Shown piece by piece: positions 9,442-18,111 of a stretch of 58,040 nt of DNA. A program made the position numbers and the translations under genes. The DNA is from Acidobacteriota bacterium (GTDB taxonomy: Bacteria > Acidobacteriota > Thermoanaerobaculia > Thermoanaerobaculales > Sulfomarinibacteraceae). The stretch spans positions 1 through 58,040 of the forward strand of contig WGCW01000132.1 of assembly GCA_015493585.1 (NCBI GenBank). The letters run 5' to 3'. The notes under the pieces were generated by a model that was given only the letters and a program-made list of their open reading frames with translations, did no database searches and had not been told where the DNA came from. The number at the start of each line of letters is the position of its first letter. The first letter of the stretch is position 1.

Positions 9442-10218
9442 TCACACCAGGTAGTAGACCTGCGGCTCGGTGCCGAGGCTGGGCTTCCGCCGGATCGAGA
9501 TCCTCTCATCGAGGAGCTTCCGGACGGGTGCGTGCTCATCGGCGAGGTCGCCGAAGGTCAGCGCTTGGTAGGGACATGCCTCAACACACAACGGCGGCTT
9601 GCCGATGGCGAGCCGCTCCTGACACAGGTCGCATTTTTCAACGACGCCTCGCTCGCGCGTTGGAAAGTCCGGGTTGATGTGCGTGATGTACGGCCGCGGG
9701 TCAACCCAGTTAAAGCTTCGGGATCCGTAGGGACAGGCGGCCATGCAGTACCGGCACCCAATGCAGCGGTGCCAGTCCATCATCACGACGCCGTCCTCCC
9801 GCTTCCACGTTGCCTGGGTTGGGCACACCCGTACGCATGGCGGGTTGTCGCAGTGGTTGCACAGCAGGAGGACGGGCCCGGCAGCGAGCTCTGGCTTGAT
9901 GAATGGCGTTTTCTTCGACGGGAAGGCGTTGTCGAACGGCTCTTCCCAGATCCACTTGATCTCGTGACGGGGGTCGGGAATCTGCGGGATGTTGTGGGCC
10001 GTGTTGCAAGCATCGATGCAGGCGTGGCAACCGGGATGCTGGCGGCAGACCGCAAGGTCCACGACCATGGCCCAGCGCTTTCCGTGGAGGGCATGCGAGG
10101 GTACCGGCTCGGGACCGGCTTGATGCCCCTGATCGATCGCCGGGAGGGCCGTTGCGCCGGCTGTGCCCGCCGCAATCAACCCCGCCAGCTTGAAAAAGCC
10201 CCTGCGGTCCAGGCTCAT
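9442..10218 (-). CDS. dsrO: DsrO, periplasmic Tat-exported ferredoxin-like subunit
   Basis: 258 aa from the ATG at 10218, overlapping the dsrJ stop as ATGA. The N-terminus SLDRRGFFKLAGLIAAG is a twin-arginine-like export signal, placing it in the periplasm. Several four-Cys ferredoxin motifs follow (CNHCDNPPCVRVCP, CIGCRYCMAACPYG, CDLCQERL with CVEACP), typical of HybA/DsrO proteins binding multiple [4Fe-4S] clusters. It connects DsrJ haems to DsrP. The 23-codon upstream extension lies inside dsrJ and lacks a signal sequence, so it is rejected. Confidence 0.95.
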   Translation of the reverse strand: MSLDRRGFFKLAGLIAAGTAGATALPAIDQGHQAGPEPVPSHALHGKRWAMVVDLAVCRQHPGCHACIDACNTAHNIPQIPDPRHEIKWIWEEPFDNAFPSKKTPFIKPELAAGPVLLLCNHCDNPPCVRVCPTQATWKREDGVVMMDWHRCIGCRYCMAACPYGSRSFNWVDPRPYITHINPDFPTRERGVVEKCDLCQERLAIGKPPLCVEACPYQALTFGDLADEHAPVRKLLDERISIRRKPSLGTEPQVYYLV

Positions 10219-10601
10219 TGTGCGCCTCCCTTCGGCGCCACGTGGCAGTTCCAGCAGTAGGGGGTTACACCCATGTACCCGTGGCAACGGTCACAGAATT
10301 GCTTCTTGTCGCGGTGACAGCCGAGGCACGTCCCGGTGAGGCTTCGAACGTACCGTTGGCCGTTCGAGTTGGTGAAGACGCGGTTGGCGTGGCGAACGGC
10401 CAGATCACGCCACCGGTTGAGCAGCTCCATGTGCGTCGCTCGCATCACCGGCGTCGCCTCGACACAACGCGTGTATCCCTTTGGGAGCTCCAGCTTCGGT
10501 GCGGCCGATGACGTGCCGTTGGCCACATTCAGCCAGAATGGAAAGGTGACCACGGCCAGGAAGAGCACCAAACCGGGAACGATCTTGCCGGCGTCATACA
10601 T
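10215..10601 (-). CDS. dsrJ: DsrJ, periplasmic triheme cytochrome c
   Basis: 128 aa from the ATG at 10601 (GGAGG nine bases upstream); a GTG two codons earlier is less well spaced. One N-terminal hydrophobic segment (about 8-28) acts as a signal/anchor. Three CXXCH haem motifs (CLGCH, CDRCH, CWNCH) lie in the C-terminal half, as in DsrJ of the DsrMKJOP complex. It overlaps the end of dsrK by 8 nt and dsrO by 4, indicating translational coupling. Confidence 0.94.
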   Translation of the reverse strand: MYDAGKIVPGLVLFLAVVTFPFWLNVANGTSSAAPKLELPKGYTRCVEATPVMRATHMELLNRWRDLAVRHANRVFTNSNGQRYVRSLTGTCLGCHRDKKQFCDRCHGYMGVTPYCWNCHVAPKGGAQ

Positions 10602-12213
10602 CGTCACTCACCTCCCCTTCGCCGTGCAGGGGCTCACCCCGGAGGTTCGTCGTACGCTCGTTTTCGCCGTCGATCACCAGGGCGTTTCCAATGAGCTCAT
10701 GAATCCCGGAGACGCGCACGCCCGGGACCCAGAAGTCCATCAAAGTCGGGAGCACGGCACGGTCGATGGCGCAGATACAGGTGAGGAGGTTGACCCGGTG
10801 TTGCTCGTGCACGTACTTGACGGCGTTGGCCCGGGGTAGCCCGCCCCTCATGCGCATGTCGATGTTTTCGTCGTTGCCGAGCCCGGCGCCAGCTCCACAG
10901 CAAAATGTCTGTTCCCGGATGGTATTTTCGGGCATCTCATAGAAGTGGTTGACGGCGTGTTTGAGCAGGTATCTGGGCTCTTCCAGAAGCCCCATGGCCC
11001 GGGCGGGGTTGCAGGCATCATGGTAGGTCACCCGCGCCCAGTCGTTCCGGGAGGGGTCCAGCTTGAGCTTCCCGTGGTGGATGAGATCCGCGGTGAACTC
11101 ACATATGTGGACCATCTTCGTCGAAGCGGCATTTTCGAAGACGGTTCCCGTGACCGGTGAACGGGGAACCTCCAGGAAATCCGCAGGACCGTTCATCGTG
11201 TCCATGTACTGATTGACGACGCGCCACATGTGGCCACATTCGCCGCCGAGGATCCACTTCACACCGAGCCGCTTCGCTTCGGCGTACATCTTGTAGTTCA
11301 ACCGCTTGGCCGTGTCTCGCGAGAGGAAGAGGCCGAAGTTTCCGCCCTCCGACGCGTATGCGCTCAAGGTGTAGTCCAGGCCGAGATACTTAAAGAGCAG
11401 CATGTATCCCATGAAGGTGTAGATGCCAGGGTCGGCGAAGTAGTCCGCCGACGGCATGATGAACAGGATCTCAGCGCCTTTCTTGTTGATCGGCGGGTCA
11501 ACATGGATCCCGGTGATGTCCTCGAGCTCCTCGCACAGGAATTCGACATTGTCCTTGAACGTATGTGGCTGGATGCCGAGGTGATTGCCGGTCCGCTGGC
11601 AGTTGGCCACCGGCTCGACGATCCAGTTGATGTTGATTCCCAGAAGGTTGAGCAGCTCGCGGGCGGCCATGGTGATCTCGGCCGTGTCAATCCCGTACGG
11701 GCAGAAGACTGAGCATCTCCGGCATTCGGTGCACTGGTAGAAGTAGTAGAACCACTCCTTGATGACATCGATGGTCAGCGCCCGTCCCCCGGCGGCGCGG
11801 CCGAGGATCTTGCCGGCCGTGGTGAAGTCCTTACGATAGACGGAGCGGAGCAGCTCGGCCCTGAGCACGGGCATGTTCTTTGGATCGCCGGAACCGATGA
11901 AGAAGTGGCACTTGTCAGCGCAGGCACCGCAGCGGACGCAACAGTCCATGAAGATCCGCAGGGAACGGTATTTCGTCAACAGGTCCTTGAACCCCCTGTG
12001 AACGATCTCCTGCCAGTTGGGAGGCAGTTTCCAATCCTCATCGGTGGGAGACCACTCCCTCGGGTTTGGCAGGCCGAGGTACTCGAGGCTCTTGACGCCT
12101 CCGGGGTAGGACCACGTGCCCCGGCGCGCCTCGAAGTCGATCGAGGGGTCCATCCAGTCGTGCTTCGGCGGATGGTAGTGAATCTGGAGGAGCTCTTCGG
12201 GAGTCTTGCTCAT
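10594..12213 (-). CDS. dsrK: DsrK, catalytic Fe-S subunit (HdrD-like)
   Basis: 539 aa. Two ferredoxin-type motifs (CVRCGACADKCHFF and CTECRRCSVFCPYG) precede two CCG-type domains, visible as GGECGHMWR and FCCGAGAGLG with downstream cysteines. This is the HdrD-like cytoplasmic subunit of DsrMKJOP, which binds a special [4Fe-4S] cluster and reduces the DsrC trisulfide with electrons from DsrM. Its start codon shares one base with the dsrM stop (TGATG). Two shorter paralogues occur in the window at 24832 and 28806. Confidence 0.96.
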   Translation of the reverse strand: MSKTPEELLQIHYHPPKHDWMDPSIDFEARRGTWSYPGGVKSLEYLGLPNPREWSPTDEDWKLPPNWQEIVHRGFKDLLTKYRSLRIFMDCCVRCGACADKCHFFIGSGDPKNMPVLRAELLRSVYRKDFTTAGKILGRAAGGRALTIDVIKEWFYYFYQCTECRRCSVFCPYGIDTAEITMAARELLNLLGININWIVEPVANCQRTGNHLGIQPHTFKDNVEFLCEELEDITGIHVDPPINKKGAEILFIMPSADYFADPGIYTFMGYMLLFKYLGLDYTLSAYASEGGNFGLFLSRDTAKRLNYKMYAEAKRLGVKWILGGECGHMWRVVNQYMDTMNGPADFLEVPRSPVTGTVFENAASTKMVHICEFTADLIHHGKLKLDPSRNDWARVTYHDACNPARAMGLLEEPRYLLKHAVNHFYEMPENTIREQTFCCGAGAGLGNDENIDMRMRGGLPRANAVKYVHEQHRVNLLTCICAIDRAVLPTLMDFWVPGVRVSGIHELIGNALVIDGENERTTNLRGEPLHGEGEVSDDV

Positions 12214-13202
12214 CAGTCATCGCCCTCCATAGGAATTCCGGCGGCCTTGAGCTTGTCGTGGAACTCCTCCTCCCACTCCGCGTAGGTGTGGACGGGAACC
12301 GGGTGATTCCACGGGTTGATATGGCGGCGTGCGCGGTTGTTGTTCGGGAGATTTCGCGTTGGGCTCAGGAAGACTCCGCCCACGTGCATGAGCTTGGAAA
12401 ACGGAATGTAGGCGATCAGGCTCGACACCAGGAACAGATGGATGAAAAAGAGCGGCGAGAGACCGTGCGGGACCGTTGGATGGAAAACGGTCAAGCTGAG
12501 CGCCAACTCCTTGACGGCGGTCAGATCCACCTTGTCCACATAGCGCATGAGGATGCCGGTGATGGCGATTCCAAGGATCAAAAGGAGCGGGAAGAAGTCG
12601 GCGGGAAGGGAGACGTACCGGACGAGCGGGTTGAAGAGACGGCGCCCCAGCAGGTAGAGGAGCGCTCCGAGGATCAGCACGTCCGTGATCAGCAGCGTAG
12701 GGACCAGAAGCTGGAAAACCCCGTCAAGAGCGGAGAGGAGCTGGATCGAACGGGGGATCGGCTGGAGGAAGAACCTGAGATGTCTCAGCACGATGACGAG
12801 CAGACTCCAGTGAAACGCCAGCGCGCCGAGCCACAACACTTTGTCCGGCTGGTACACCAGCCGCTGTTTCGGTGTCAGGACCGATCGTGTGTTCCGGAAC
12901 AGCGACCGGAAGAGGAGTATCTCCAGCGCCATACGTCCGGCCACCTGCCACGATGTGAACGGGCTCTCGAGCCGCTGCTGGCGAATCCAGGGGAGGGAGC
13001 GCTGCTGGCCACAGACGGAGGGGATCTTGAACGGAACGGGGACCCGCGCCCAGGCAAGGATGTGGAGCGTGATGCCCAAGAGAAACACGGCGAGGGCGAG
13101 GTAGGGCACGGCAACGGCAAACACGGCAGGAATGAGCGCGGCGCCACCCCACGCGATCGCGATGAGCAACAGGACGACGGTCAGAGCTTGGACCGCTCTC
13201 AT
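12213..13202 (-). CDS. dsrM: DsrM, cytochrome b membrane subunit (NarI-like)
   Basis: 329 aa from the ATG at 13202, preceded by AAAGGAG; the longer reading frame to 13403 runs through the upstream gene and is rejected. Multiple hydrophobic segments carry candidate haem-b histidines (LAFHWSLLVIVLRHLRF, FFIHLFLVSSLIAYIPFSKLMH). It is the menaquinol-facing cytochrome b partner of DsrK. The start overlaps the stop of the RsbRD-like gene as ATGA. Confidence 0.94.
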   Translation of the reverse strand: MRAVQALTVVLLLIAIAWGGAALIPAVFAVAVPYLALAVFLLGITLHILAWARVPVPFKIPSVCGQQRSLPWIRQQRLESPFTSWQVAGRMALEILLFRSLFRNTRSVLTPKQRLVYQPDKVLWLGALAFHWSLLVIVLRHLRFFLQPIPRSIQLLSALDGVFQLLVPTLLITDVLILGALLYLLGRRLFNPLVRYVSLPADFFPLLLILGIAITGILMRYVDKVDLTAVKELALSLTVFHPTVPHGLSPLFFIHLFLVSSLIAYIPFSKLMHVGGVFLSPTRNLPNNNRARRHINPWNHPVPVHTYAEWEEEFHDKLKAAGIPMEGDD

Positions 13203-13744
13203 CTTCTCGGATGCTCCTTTCGGCCAGTTCCGTGCATTCCGGATGGGCTCACCGGAAGTCCGCGCTGACGTTTGAGCCGGGCCGAGGCGTTCCAGCGGTC
13301 CTGCTCGGCGAGCCGGATTGTGAAGAGCTGCTCGCGACACTGCATAAACACATCGAAGGCTTCCAGCGCCAGGCCGTCGATCCTCTCGTCGAGCTCGAGC
13401 CATGCACGTGCATCCTTCGCGACGAGCTCACCGGCCACGTCCGTAATGGCCTGCTTGAGAAGAAAGACGAATGACACTGCAGCGGACGCGGTGAAGTCCT
13501 GCACACTGCGAATACGGACGATCTGGTCGAGGGCTTCGGCGGTGTGCTCGCTTCGTCCCGTGACGACGCTGTCGAGCAGCGTCGCCGTGGCTTGGCGGAT
13601 CGCAAACCCCACGGGGTTGGCGAACTGGTCTTTTTCCCGGGATAGGAAGCCGCTCGCGTCAGAGGGGTAGGTGGCAAAGATGAGCTCGATCCATCGCCTT
13701 CGAATGTCGTCGAGCATCGGCGTGAGCTGAGTTTGAAGCGACAT
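13199..13744 (-). CDS. RsbRD N-terminal-domain-like protein preceding dsrM
   Basis: 181 aa from the ATG at 13744 (GGGAGGG upstream). A mostly alpha-helical soluble protein whose sequence (WIELIFATYPSDASGFL, QFANPVGFAIRQ, VRIRSVQDFTASAAVSFVF) matches the RsbT co-antagonist RsbRD N-terminal type often found just upstream of dsrMKJOP in sulfate reducers. In stressosome proteins this globin-like fold senses signals; here the function is unknown. It is the first gene of U4, 20 bases below the predicted sigma54 transcription start, and is translationally coupled to dsrM. Confidence 0.8.
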   Translation of the reverse strand: MSLQTQLTPMLDDIRRRWIELIFATYPSDASGFLSREKDQFANPVGFAIRQATATLLDSVVTGRSEHTAEALDQIVRIRSVQDFTASAAVSFVFLLKQAITDVAGELVAKDARAWLELDERIDGLALEAFDVFMQCREQLFTIRLAEQDRWNASARLKRQRGLPVSPSGMHGTGRKEHPRR

Positions 13745-13775
13745 CACGAGGTCCCTCCCTTGCTCCTGAGATCGT

Positions 13776-13791
13776 TGCAACAGGTGTACCA
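13776..13791 (-). promoter_or_regulatory. Predicted sigma54 promoter of the RsbRD-dsrMKJOP operon (U4)
   Basis: On the minus strand TGGTAC-ACCTG-TTGCA matches the -24/-12 consensus TGGCAC-N5-TTGCA with one change in the -24 box and correct spacing. Predicted start near 13764 gives a 20-nt leader that carries the ribosome binding site. A GTTAC palindrome lies about 130 bp upstream of the start. Confidence 0.85.
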
Positions 13792-13884
13792 GGGTGGTGC
13801 TCCTGGCGCCGATGACCGGGCGCTTCGTGATCTGTTGCAGCTACGGGCTTTGAGAAGATGACGGTGCTCTCCCCCTGTTCCTGT

Positions 13885-13902
13885 TGTTACAATTTCGTAA
13901 CA
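13885..13902. promoter_or_regulatory. Palindromic operator, U4 copy
   Basis: TGTTAC-AATTTC-GTAACA is a perfect 6+6 palindrome with a 6-bp spacer. It is centred about 130 bp upstream of the predicted sigma54 start of U4, in the gap between dsrC and the RsbRD-like gene. It shares the GTTAC-N6-GTAAC core with the copies at 21444, 26408 and 31486, suggesting an enhancer-type activator site. Confidence 0.8.
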
Positions 13903-13982
13903 GCCGTTTCTCTGCACGAACGACGCCTCCACCGTTTGCAAGCGTGGCGAGCGGAGCTGGCCTGGGCCTTTGGACCGTGTGG

Positions 13983-14300
13983 TCAGACGCAGCCGGTGGG
14001 TTTTGGGAGGCCGGCGACCTTGCACGCGCCCTTTGCAGGTCCGGAAGGGAACAGATCGTAGATCTCCTTGAGCTTGAATCCGGTTTCCTTGCAGAGTTTC
14101 CGGATCATTGGAGCCACCCCGAACTGGAGGTAGTACTCCCGCAGATAGTTGACGACCTTCCAGTGGGCTTCGGTGAGGTCTTCGACGCCTTCGGTTGTCG
14201 CGAGGGCCTTGGCGACCTCTTCATTCCACTGCTCCGGTTCCAGCATGAAGCCGTCTTCGTCGACATCGATGGTCACATCTCCTTGCGTAAACTTGGGCAT
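13983..14300 (-). CDS. dsrC: DsrC sulfur-carrier protein
   Basis: 105 aa. It has the conserved C-terminal arm GACKVAGLPKPTGCV with both redox cysteines, Cys93 and the penultimate Cys104, so it is a true DsrC rather than a single-Cys TusE type. DsrC takes sulfur from sulfite bound at DsrAB as a trisulfide between these cysteines, which DsrMKJOP then reduces. GGGAGG at the end of the upstream TPR gene supplies the ribosome binding site. It is the last gene of the dsrAB unit; a separate promoter for it was not seen. Confidence 0.97.
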   Translation of the reverse strand: MPKFTQGDVTIDVDEDGFMLEPEQWNEEVAKALATTEGVEDLTEAHWKVVNYLREYYLQFGVAPMIRKLCKETGFKLKEIYDLFPSGPAKGACKVAGLPKPTGCV

Positions 14301-14303
14301 ACG

Positions 14304-14891
14304 TTATTCCTCCCTTGATCTTCCTGAGACCGGAATCTCAGATGGTTGTCTTTGCGAGGCCTTTGCCTCGCGGCGGTTTTCTTCCTCGTGGAGCTTCTTG
14401 AGAAACTCGGGAACGGGGCGGTGACCCAACGCCATGGCGTGAGCGAGCTCGAGGCGGGACTCCTCAACCCTGTCCAGGGCCAGGAGGCCAACGGCAAGGT
14501 AGTAATGAGCTGCGCCATTTTCCGGGTCGTGCTCGAGCACACGGCGGTTCGCACGCACGAGACCTTCGGCGTCTCCAAGGTAGAGATACGCCTGGCCGAG
14601 GTTGTAGTGGGCGATAGGCACGTCATCCCTGAGCTGGACCGCCCGGCGTGTGGCCTCGAGCGCTCCCTGAAAATCCCACTGGAGGAGCCGCGCGCCCCCG
14701 AGGTTGACCCATGCCTCGACAAAATCGGGTTTGAGCTCAACGGCCCGCTGGAACTCGCTGGCAGCCCTCTTGACGTATCCGCGCTTGTTGTAGGCAAGCC
14801 CAAGGTTGTAGTGGGCCGCTGCCGATAGTGGCCGTTCCTGGACGTGCCGCTCGCATCTGGAGATCCGTTCTCGAATGGTCTCAAGGGTCAT
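14304..14891 (-). CDS. TPR-repeat protein in the dsr operon
   Basis: 195 aa from the third in-frame ATG at 14891, which has the best spacing from AAAGGA (ATGs at 14900 and 14897 lie too close). Several tandem tetratricopeptide repeats are visible, such as AAAHYNLGLAYNKRGYVKRA, EAWVNLGGARLLQWDFQGAL, PIAHYNLGQAYLYLGDAEGL and AAHYYLAVGLLALDRVEES. No signal peptide or membrane segment, so probably a cytoplasmic scaffold. It lies 3 bp before dsrC and is likely translationally coupled to it; a role in DsrC or DsrAB assembly is inference. Confidence 0.85.
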   Translation of the reverse strand: MTLETIRERISRCERHVQERPLSAAAHYNLGLAYNKRGYVKRAASEFQRAVELKPDFVEAWVNLGGARLLQWDFQGALEATRRAVQLRDDVPIAHYNLGQAYLYLGDAEGLVRANRRVLEHDPENGAAHYYLAVGLLALDRVEESRLELAHAMALGHRPVPEFLKKLHEEENRREAKASQRQPSEIPVSGRSREE

Positions 14892-14917
14892 GGTCATCAT
14901 CCTTTCTTAAGGCGCGT

Positions 14918-16321
14918 TCATGCCGGGGCCGTGGCAGCACGCTGGCGGAGGGCGCAAAACGTTCGTGCCGCCGTGAGGAGCCCGTCTGCCCACGGCGTAG
15001 CGCCGAGAGCATGGATGTGTGTGTATGACGCCCAAACCTGGTCACGGACGATGGCATCGCGGTGGGAACCGGCGCCGGCGCCCCGGTCCAAGCTCAGAAC
15101 CGTTCGATGCCTGTCCGCACCCCCGATAAGGCGCGAGTAATGAAACTCGTGGCCGTGGATCATTGTGCCGGGAGGGAAGAACGGGTTGGGCGCGTCGACG
15201 ACGCCGGAGGTGTATCCGTGGCCCTGTGGGCGAGCCGTTTGTTCGACGACGAGATCGAGGGCGCCGGCCATTGGGTACGAGGCACCGCCGACGATCAGCT
15301 CACGGGCGAGCAGCATCAAGCCGCCGCACTCGGCGTAAACCGGCAGTTGGGCAGCCGCAGCCTTCCGCACGCCTTGCATCCGGACCCGTGCCGCGGCGAT
15401 TTTGGCTGCAACGGTCTCGGGGAACCCGCCGCCGATGTAGAGAGCGTCCAGGCCGCCGGGGAGCGGCCGGTTGTCCAACGGTGAGAGGAAGACGAGCCTT
15501 GCTCCGCCCCCTTCGAGCGCCTCGAGATTCTCCGGATAGAAGAACGAGAAGACACGGTCCCGGAAGACGCCGATGGTCACGGGAGCGCCTGGCGGGAGCG
15601 GAGGCGCCGGCCGAAGCTCAACCGGTGCGGCCGAACGGGCGAGCGCTGCGACGGCTTCGAGATCGACGTGATCCCGGACGATACGCGCTGCCCGCTCCAG
15701 GGTACGCTCGCTGTTGGGGTGTTCCTGAGCCGTGACGAGGCCAAGGTGCCGGCCAGGAAGCGGGTCGTGGGCGTCGAGCCTTGGGATAGCACCGAGAACC
15801 GGGATCCCGGCGGTTCCGGCGATGGCATCCCGGATGACCCGTTCCTGCCGCGTGGTGGCTACCCTGTTCAGGACGGCGCCGCCGATGTTGAGAGCGGGAT
15901 CGACCGACTGGCAGCCGCGGACGAGAGCCGCTGCGGTTCGGGTCATCTTCGTGACGTCGAGGACGAGGAGGACGGGAGCTCCAAGGAACTTGGCGATCTG
16001 AGCGGTCGACGATCCCCCCTCGACGTCGGAGCCGTCGAAAAGCCCCCTGTTTCCTTCGATGACGAGGACCTCCGCGGGGAGGGAACGAGCCACTGCCTCT
16101 TCGATTCCGGTGATCCCTGTCAGGAACGAGTCCAGGTTCCGGGCGGTCCGCGCTGCGGCAGCGCCGAGCCAACCGGCGTCGATGTAGTCCGGGCCCTTTT
16201 TGAACGGTGCGACCACGATTCCGTCTTGCACCAAGGCTCGAATCAGGCCGATCGAGACGAGCGTCTTGCCGCTATCGCCGGCCAGTCCCGCAACAACGAT
16301 CCGGGGCGTGCCAAGCCTCAT
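14918..16321 (-). CDS. dsrN: DsrN, siroheme amidase (cobyrinate a,c-diamide synthase family)
   Basis: 467 aa from the ATG at 16321 (GAGG upstream, inside the dsrL end); the longer frame to 16831 is a readthrough into dsrL. The N-terminal P-loop/BioD-like domain has GLAGDSGKTLVSIGL and FKKGPDYIDAGWL. The C-terminal glutamine-amidotransferase domain has GGGFPE and the nucleophile in YAECGGLMLL. CbiA/CobB-family DsrN proteins in dsr clusters are thought to amidate siroheme to sirohydrochlorin amide for DsrAB. It lies between dsrL and the TPR gene. Confidence 0.93.
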   Translation of the reverse strand: MRLGTPRIVVAGLAGDSGKTLVSIGLIRALVQDGIVVAPFKKGPDYIDAGWLGAAAARTARNLDSFLTGITGIEEAVARSLPAEVLVIEGNRGLFDGSDVEGGSSTAQIAKFLGAPVLLVLDVTKMTRTAAALVRGCQSVDPALNIGGAVLNRVATTRQERVIRDAIAGTAGIPVLGAIPRLDAHDPLPGRHLGLVTAQEHPNSERTLERAARIVRDHVDLEAVAALARSAAPVELRPAPPLPPGAPVTIGVFRDRVFSFFYPENLEALEGGGARLVFLSPLDNRPLPGGLDALYIGGGFPETVAAKIAAARVRMQGVRKAAAAQLPVYAECGGLMLLARELIVGGASYPMAGALDLVVEQTARPQGHGYTSGVVDAPNPFFPPGTMIHGHEFHYSRLIGGADRHRTVLSLDRGAGAGSHRDAIVRDQVWASYTHIHALGATPWADGLLTAARTFCALRQRAATAPA

Positions 16322-16331
16322 GAGCCGATCC

Positions 16332-18074
16332 TCATTCCCCTTCGATATACCCGCAGGGACACACCTCCCAGCACTTCTTGCATCCATCGCAGGTTGCCAG
16401 GTTGATCGTGTAGTAGAACCCGGGCCGCGGGTCGGCGGCTTTCTTGAAACAGTTGTTCTGACAGTACATCCAGCAGCTCTCGCAGTTGAAGCACAACCCG
16501 CAGGAGAAACAACGGGTGGCTTCTTCGATCGCCTGTTCGCGCGTGATACCGCGATCGGCCTCTTCGAACGGATGCTGTAGACGTTCCTCGGGCGACAGGA
16601 TGCTTCGTTGAGCCGGTGGCTTCGCCTCGTAGAAATCGAGCACGATCCGGTCTGGCCCGATCGGCGGCCGGGCATCGGGTGCCGGTAGCTCCGTTCCCCG
16701 TAACGAGGCATGGATCGACTCCGCGGCCCGGCGCCCCTGGCCGATGGAGATCGTGGCGAGCCCGAGGCCCAGGGTATCGCCCCCCGCCCAAACCCCCTCG
16801 ACGGCGGTACGCCCCCAGTCGTCGGTCTCAAGCCATGAACCGTCGCTGGGCAGGCGGGTGCCGAGCGATTCCCAGTCCGGTTGCTGACTGACGGCCATGA
16901 TCACTGCGGTGCAGGGCAGCTCGAAGGTGTCGCCTTCGATCGGAACGGGCCGCCGGCGTCCGGACTCGTCCGGCTCGCCGAGCTCCATCCGTTGCACGAT
17001 CATGCCGGTGACAGCTCCGTCTGCGTTCCGGAGGATCTTGATCGGAGCGGCGAGAAACTCGATGCCGATATCTTCTTCCAGAGCCTCGTCGATCTCACGA
17101 TCGATGGCCGGCATCTCGGCCCGTGTCCGGCGGTACAGGATGGTGGCTCGTGCACCCATCCGGCGCGAAACCGCCGCAGAATCGGCCGTGAGACGTTTGG
17201 AAACCCGCGCAGCGTCTACGGCGGTGTCGCCGCCACCGATGATGACAACGTTGTCGCCAAGATCGACCGGTTCCCCGGCATTGATGCGCCGCAGAAATTC
17301 GGTGCCAGTGTAGACACCAGGTCCGTCTTCCCCCGGGATCCCCATCTTGCGGCCCTTGTGGGCGCCGATCGCCAGGTAAACTGCGGAAAAACTGGAACGG
17401 ATCTCGTCGAGGGAGATGTCCTTTCCAACCGTCGTGCCGCACTTGAGATCGACGCCGAGGTCAAGGATCCGCCCGATTTCGGCATCGAGCGTGGCACGGG
17501 GCAGCCGGTATTCCGGAATCCCGTAGCGCAGCATCCCGCCAGGTTTTGGAAGGGCCTCGAAAATTGTGACACCGTATCCCCGCCGTGCAAGCTGATAGGC
17601 GACAGAGAGCCCGGAAGGACCTGCGCCGATGACAGCGATTTTCTCGTTATACGGTCCATCGGCGTTGAGGCGCGGGAGCTTGAGCTTCCGCTCCAGCCCC
17701 CAGTCACCGATGAAGCGCTCGACCGAGTTGATGGCAACGGCACCGTCCTTGGCCGTGCGGTTACACTCGCTTTCGCAGGGATGCGGGCATACCCTTCCCA
17801 TGACTGCTGGAAACGGGTTCGTGGCAACCTCGATCTCCCAGGCCCGGTCGCACGCCTCTTCGAGTGTCAGCCCGAGCTTGTCCCGCTGTGCGATCATGCC
17901 GAGCCACCCGCGGATATCATTCCCCGAGGGGCAATGGCCGGTGCAGGGCGGGAGCTTCTCGACGTACTGCGGCCGCAGGGGAGAGATCTCAGACCCGGAT
18001 CCTCCGCCGGAGGTGGTCAGCCGGGCCATGCGGCTGGCGGATCTCTTCCCGCTCTTTTTCTTCAGCAGCGCCAT
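16332..18074 (-). CDS. dsrL: DsrL, Fe-S flavoprotein NAD(P)H:DsrAB oxidoreductase
   Basis: 580 aa. The N-terminal Fe-S domain (CTGHCPSGNDIRGW, CPHPCESECNR) is followed by a GltD-like flavoprotein with FAD site VIGAGPSGLSVAYQLA and NAD(P)H site VIIGGGDTAVDAARV. The extended C-terminal region is cysteine-rich (CFSCGLCFNCESC, then CDGCKKCWEVCPCG), the feature that separates DsrL from ordinary GltD. DsrL links pyridine nucleotides to DsrAB; in sulfur oxidisers it works with reverse DsrAB, and related forms occur in reducers and disproportionators. GGGAGG precedes the ATG. Co-occurrence with dsrD suggests reductive use, driven by NAD(P)H. Confidence 0.93.
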   Translation of the reverse strand: MALLKKKSGKRSASRMARLTTSGGGSGSEISPLRPQYVEKLPPCTGHCPSGNDIRGWLGMIAQRDKLGLTLEEACDRAWEIEVATNPFPAVMGRVCPHPCESECNRTAKDGAVAINSVERFIGDWGLERKLKLPRLNADGPYNEKIAVIGAGPSGLSVAYQLARRGYGVTIFEALPKPGGMLRYGIPEYRLPRATLDAEIGRILDLGVDLKCGTTVGKDISLDEIRSSFSAVYLAIGAHKGRKMGIPGEDGPGVYTGTEFLRRINAGEPVDLGDNVVIIGGGDTAVDAARVSKRLTADSAAVSRRMGARATILYRRTRAEMPAIDREIDEALEEDIGIEFLAAPIKILRNADGAVTGMIVQRMELGEPDESGRRRPVPIEGDTFELPCTAVIMAVSQQPDWESLGTRLPSDGSWLETDDWGRTAVEGVWAGGDTLGLGLATISIGQGRRAAESIHASLRGTELPAPDARPPIGPDRIVLDFYEAKPPAQRSILSPEERLQHPFEEADRGITREQAIEEATRCFSCGLCFNCESCWMYCQNNCFKKAADPRPGFYYTINLATCDGCKKCWEVCPCGYIEGE

Positions 18075-18111
18075 GGTGTTGCCTCCCAGTCACTCCATCG
18101 ATCGCCCATCA

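Noticed and set aside
16332-16831. N-terminal extension of dsrN to 16831
   Set aside because: It would overlap dsrL by about 500 nt; the ATG at 16321 has a ribosome binding site and the conserved DsrN/CbiA start.
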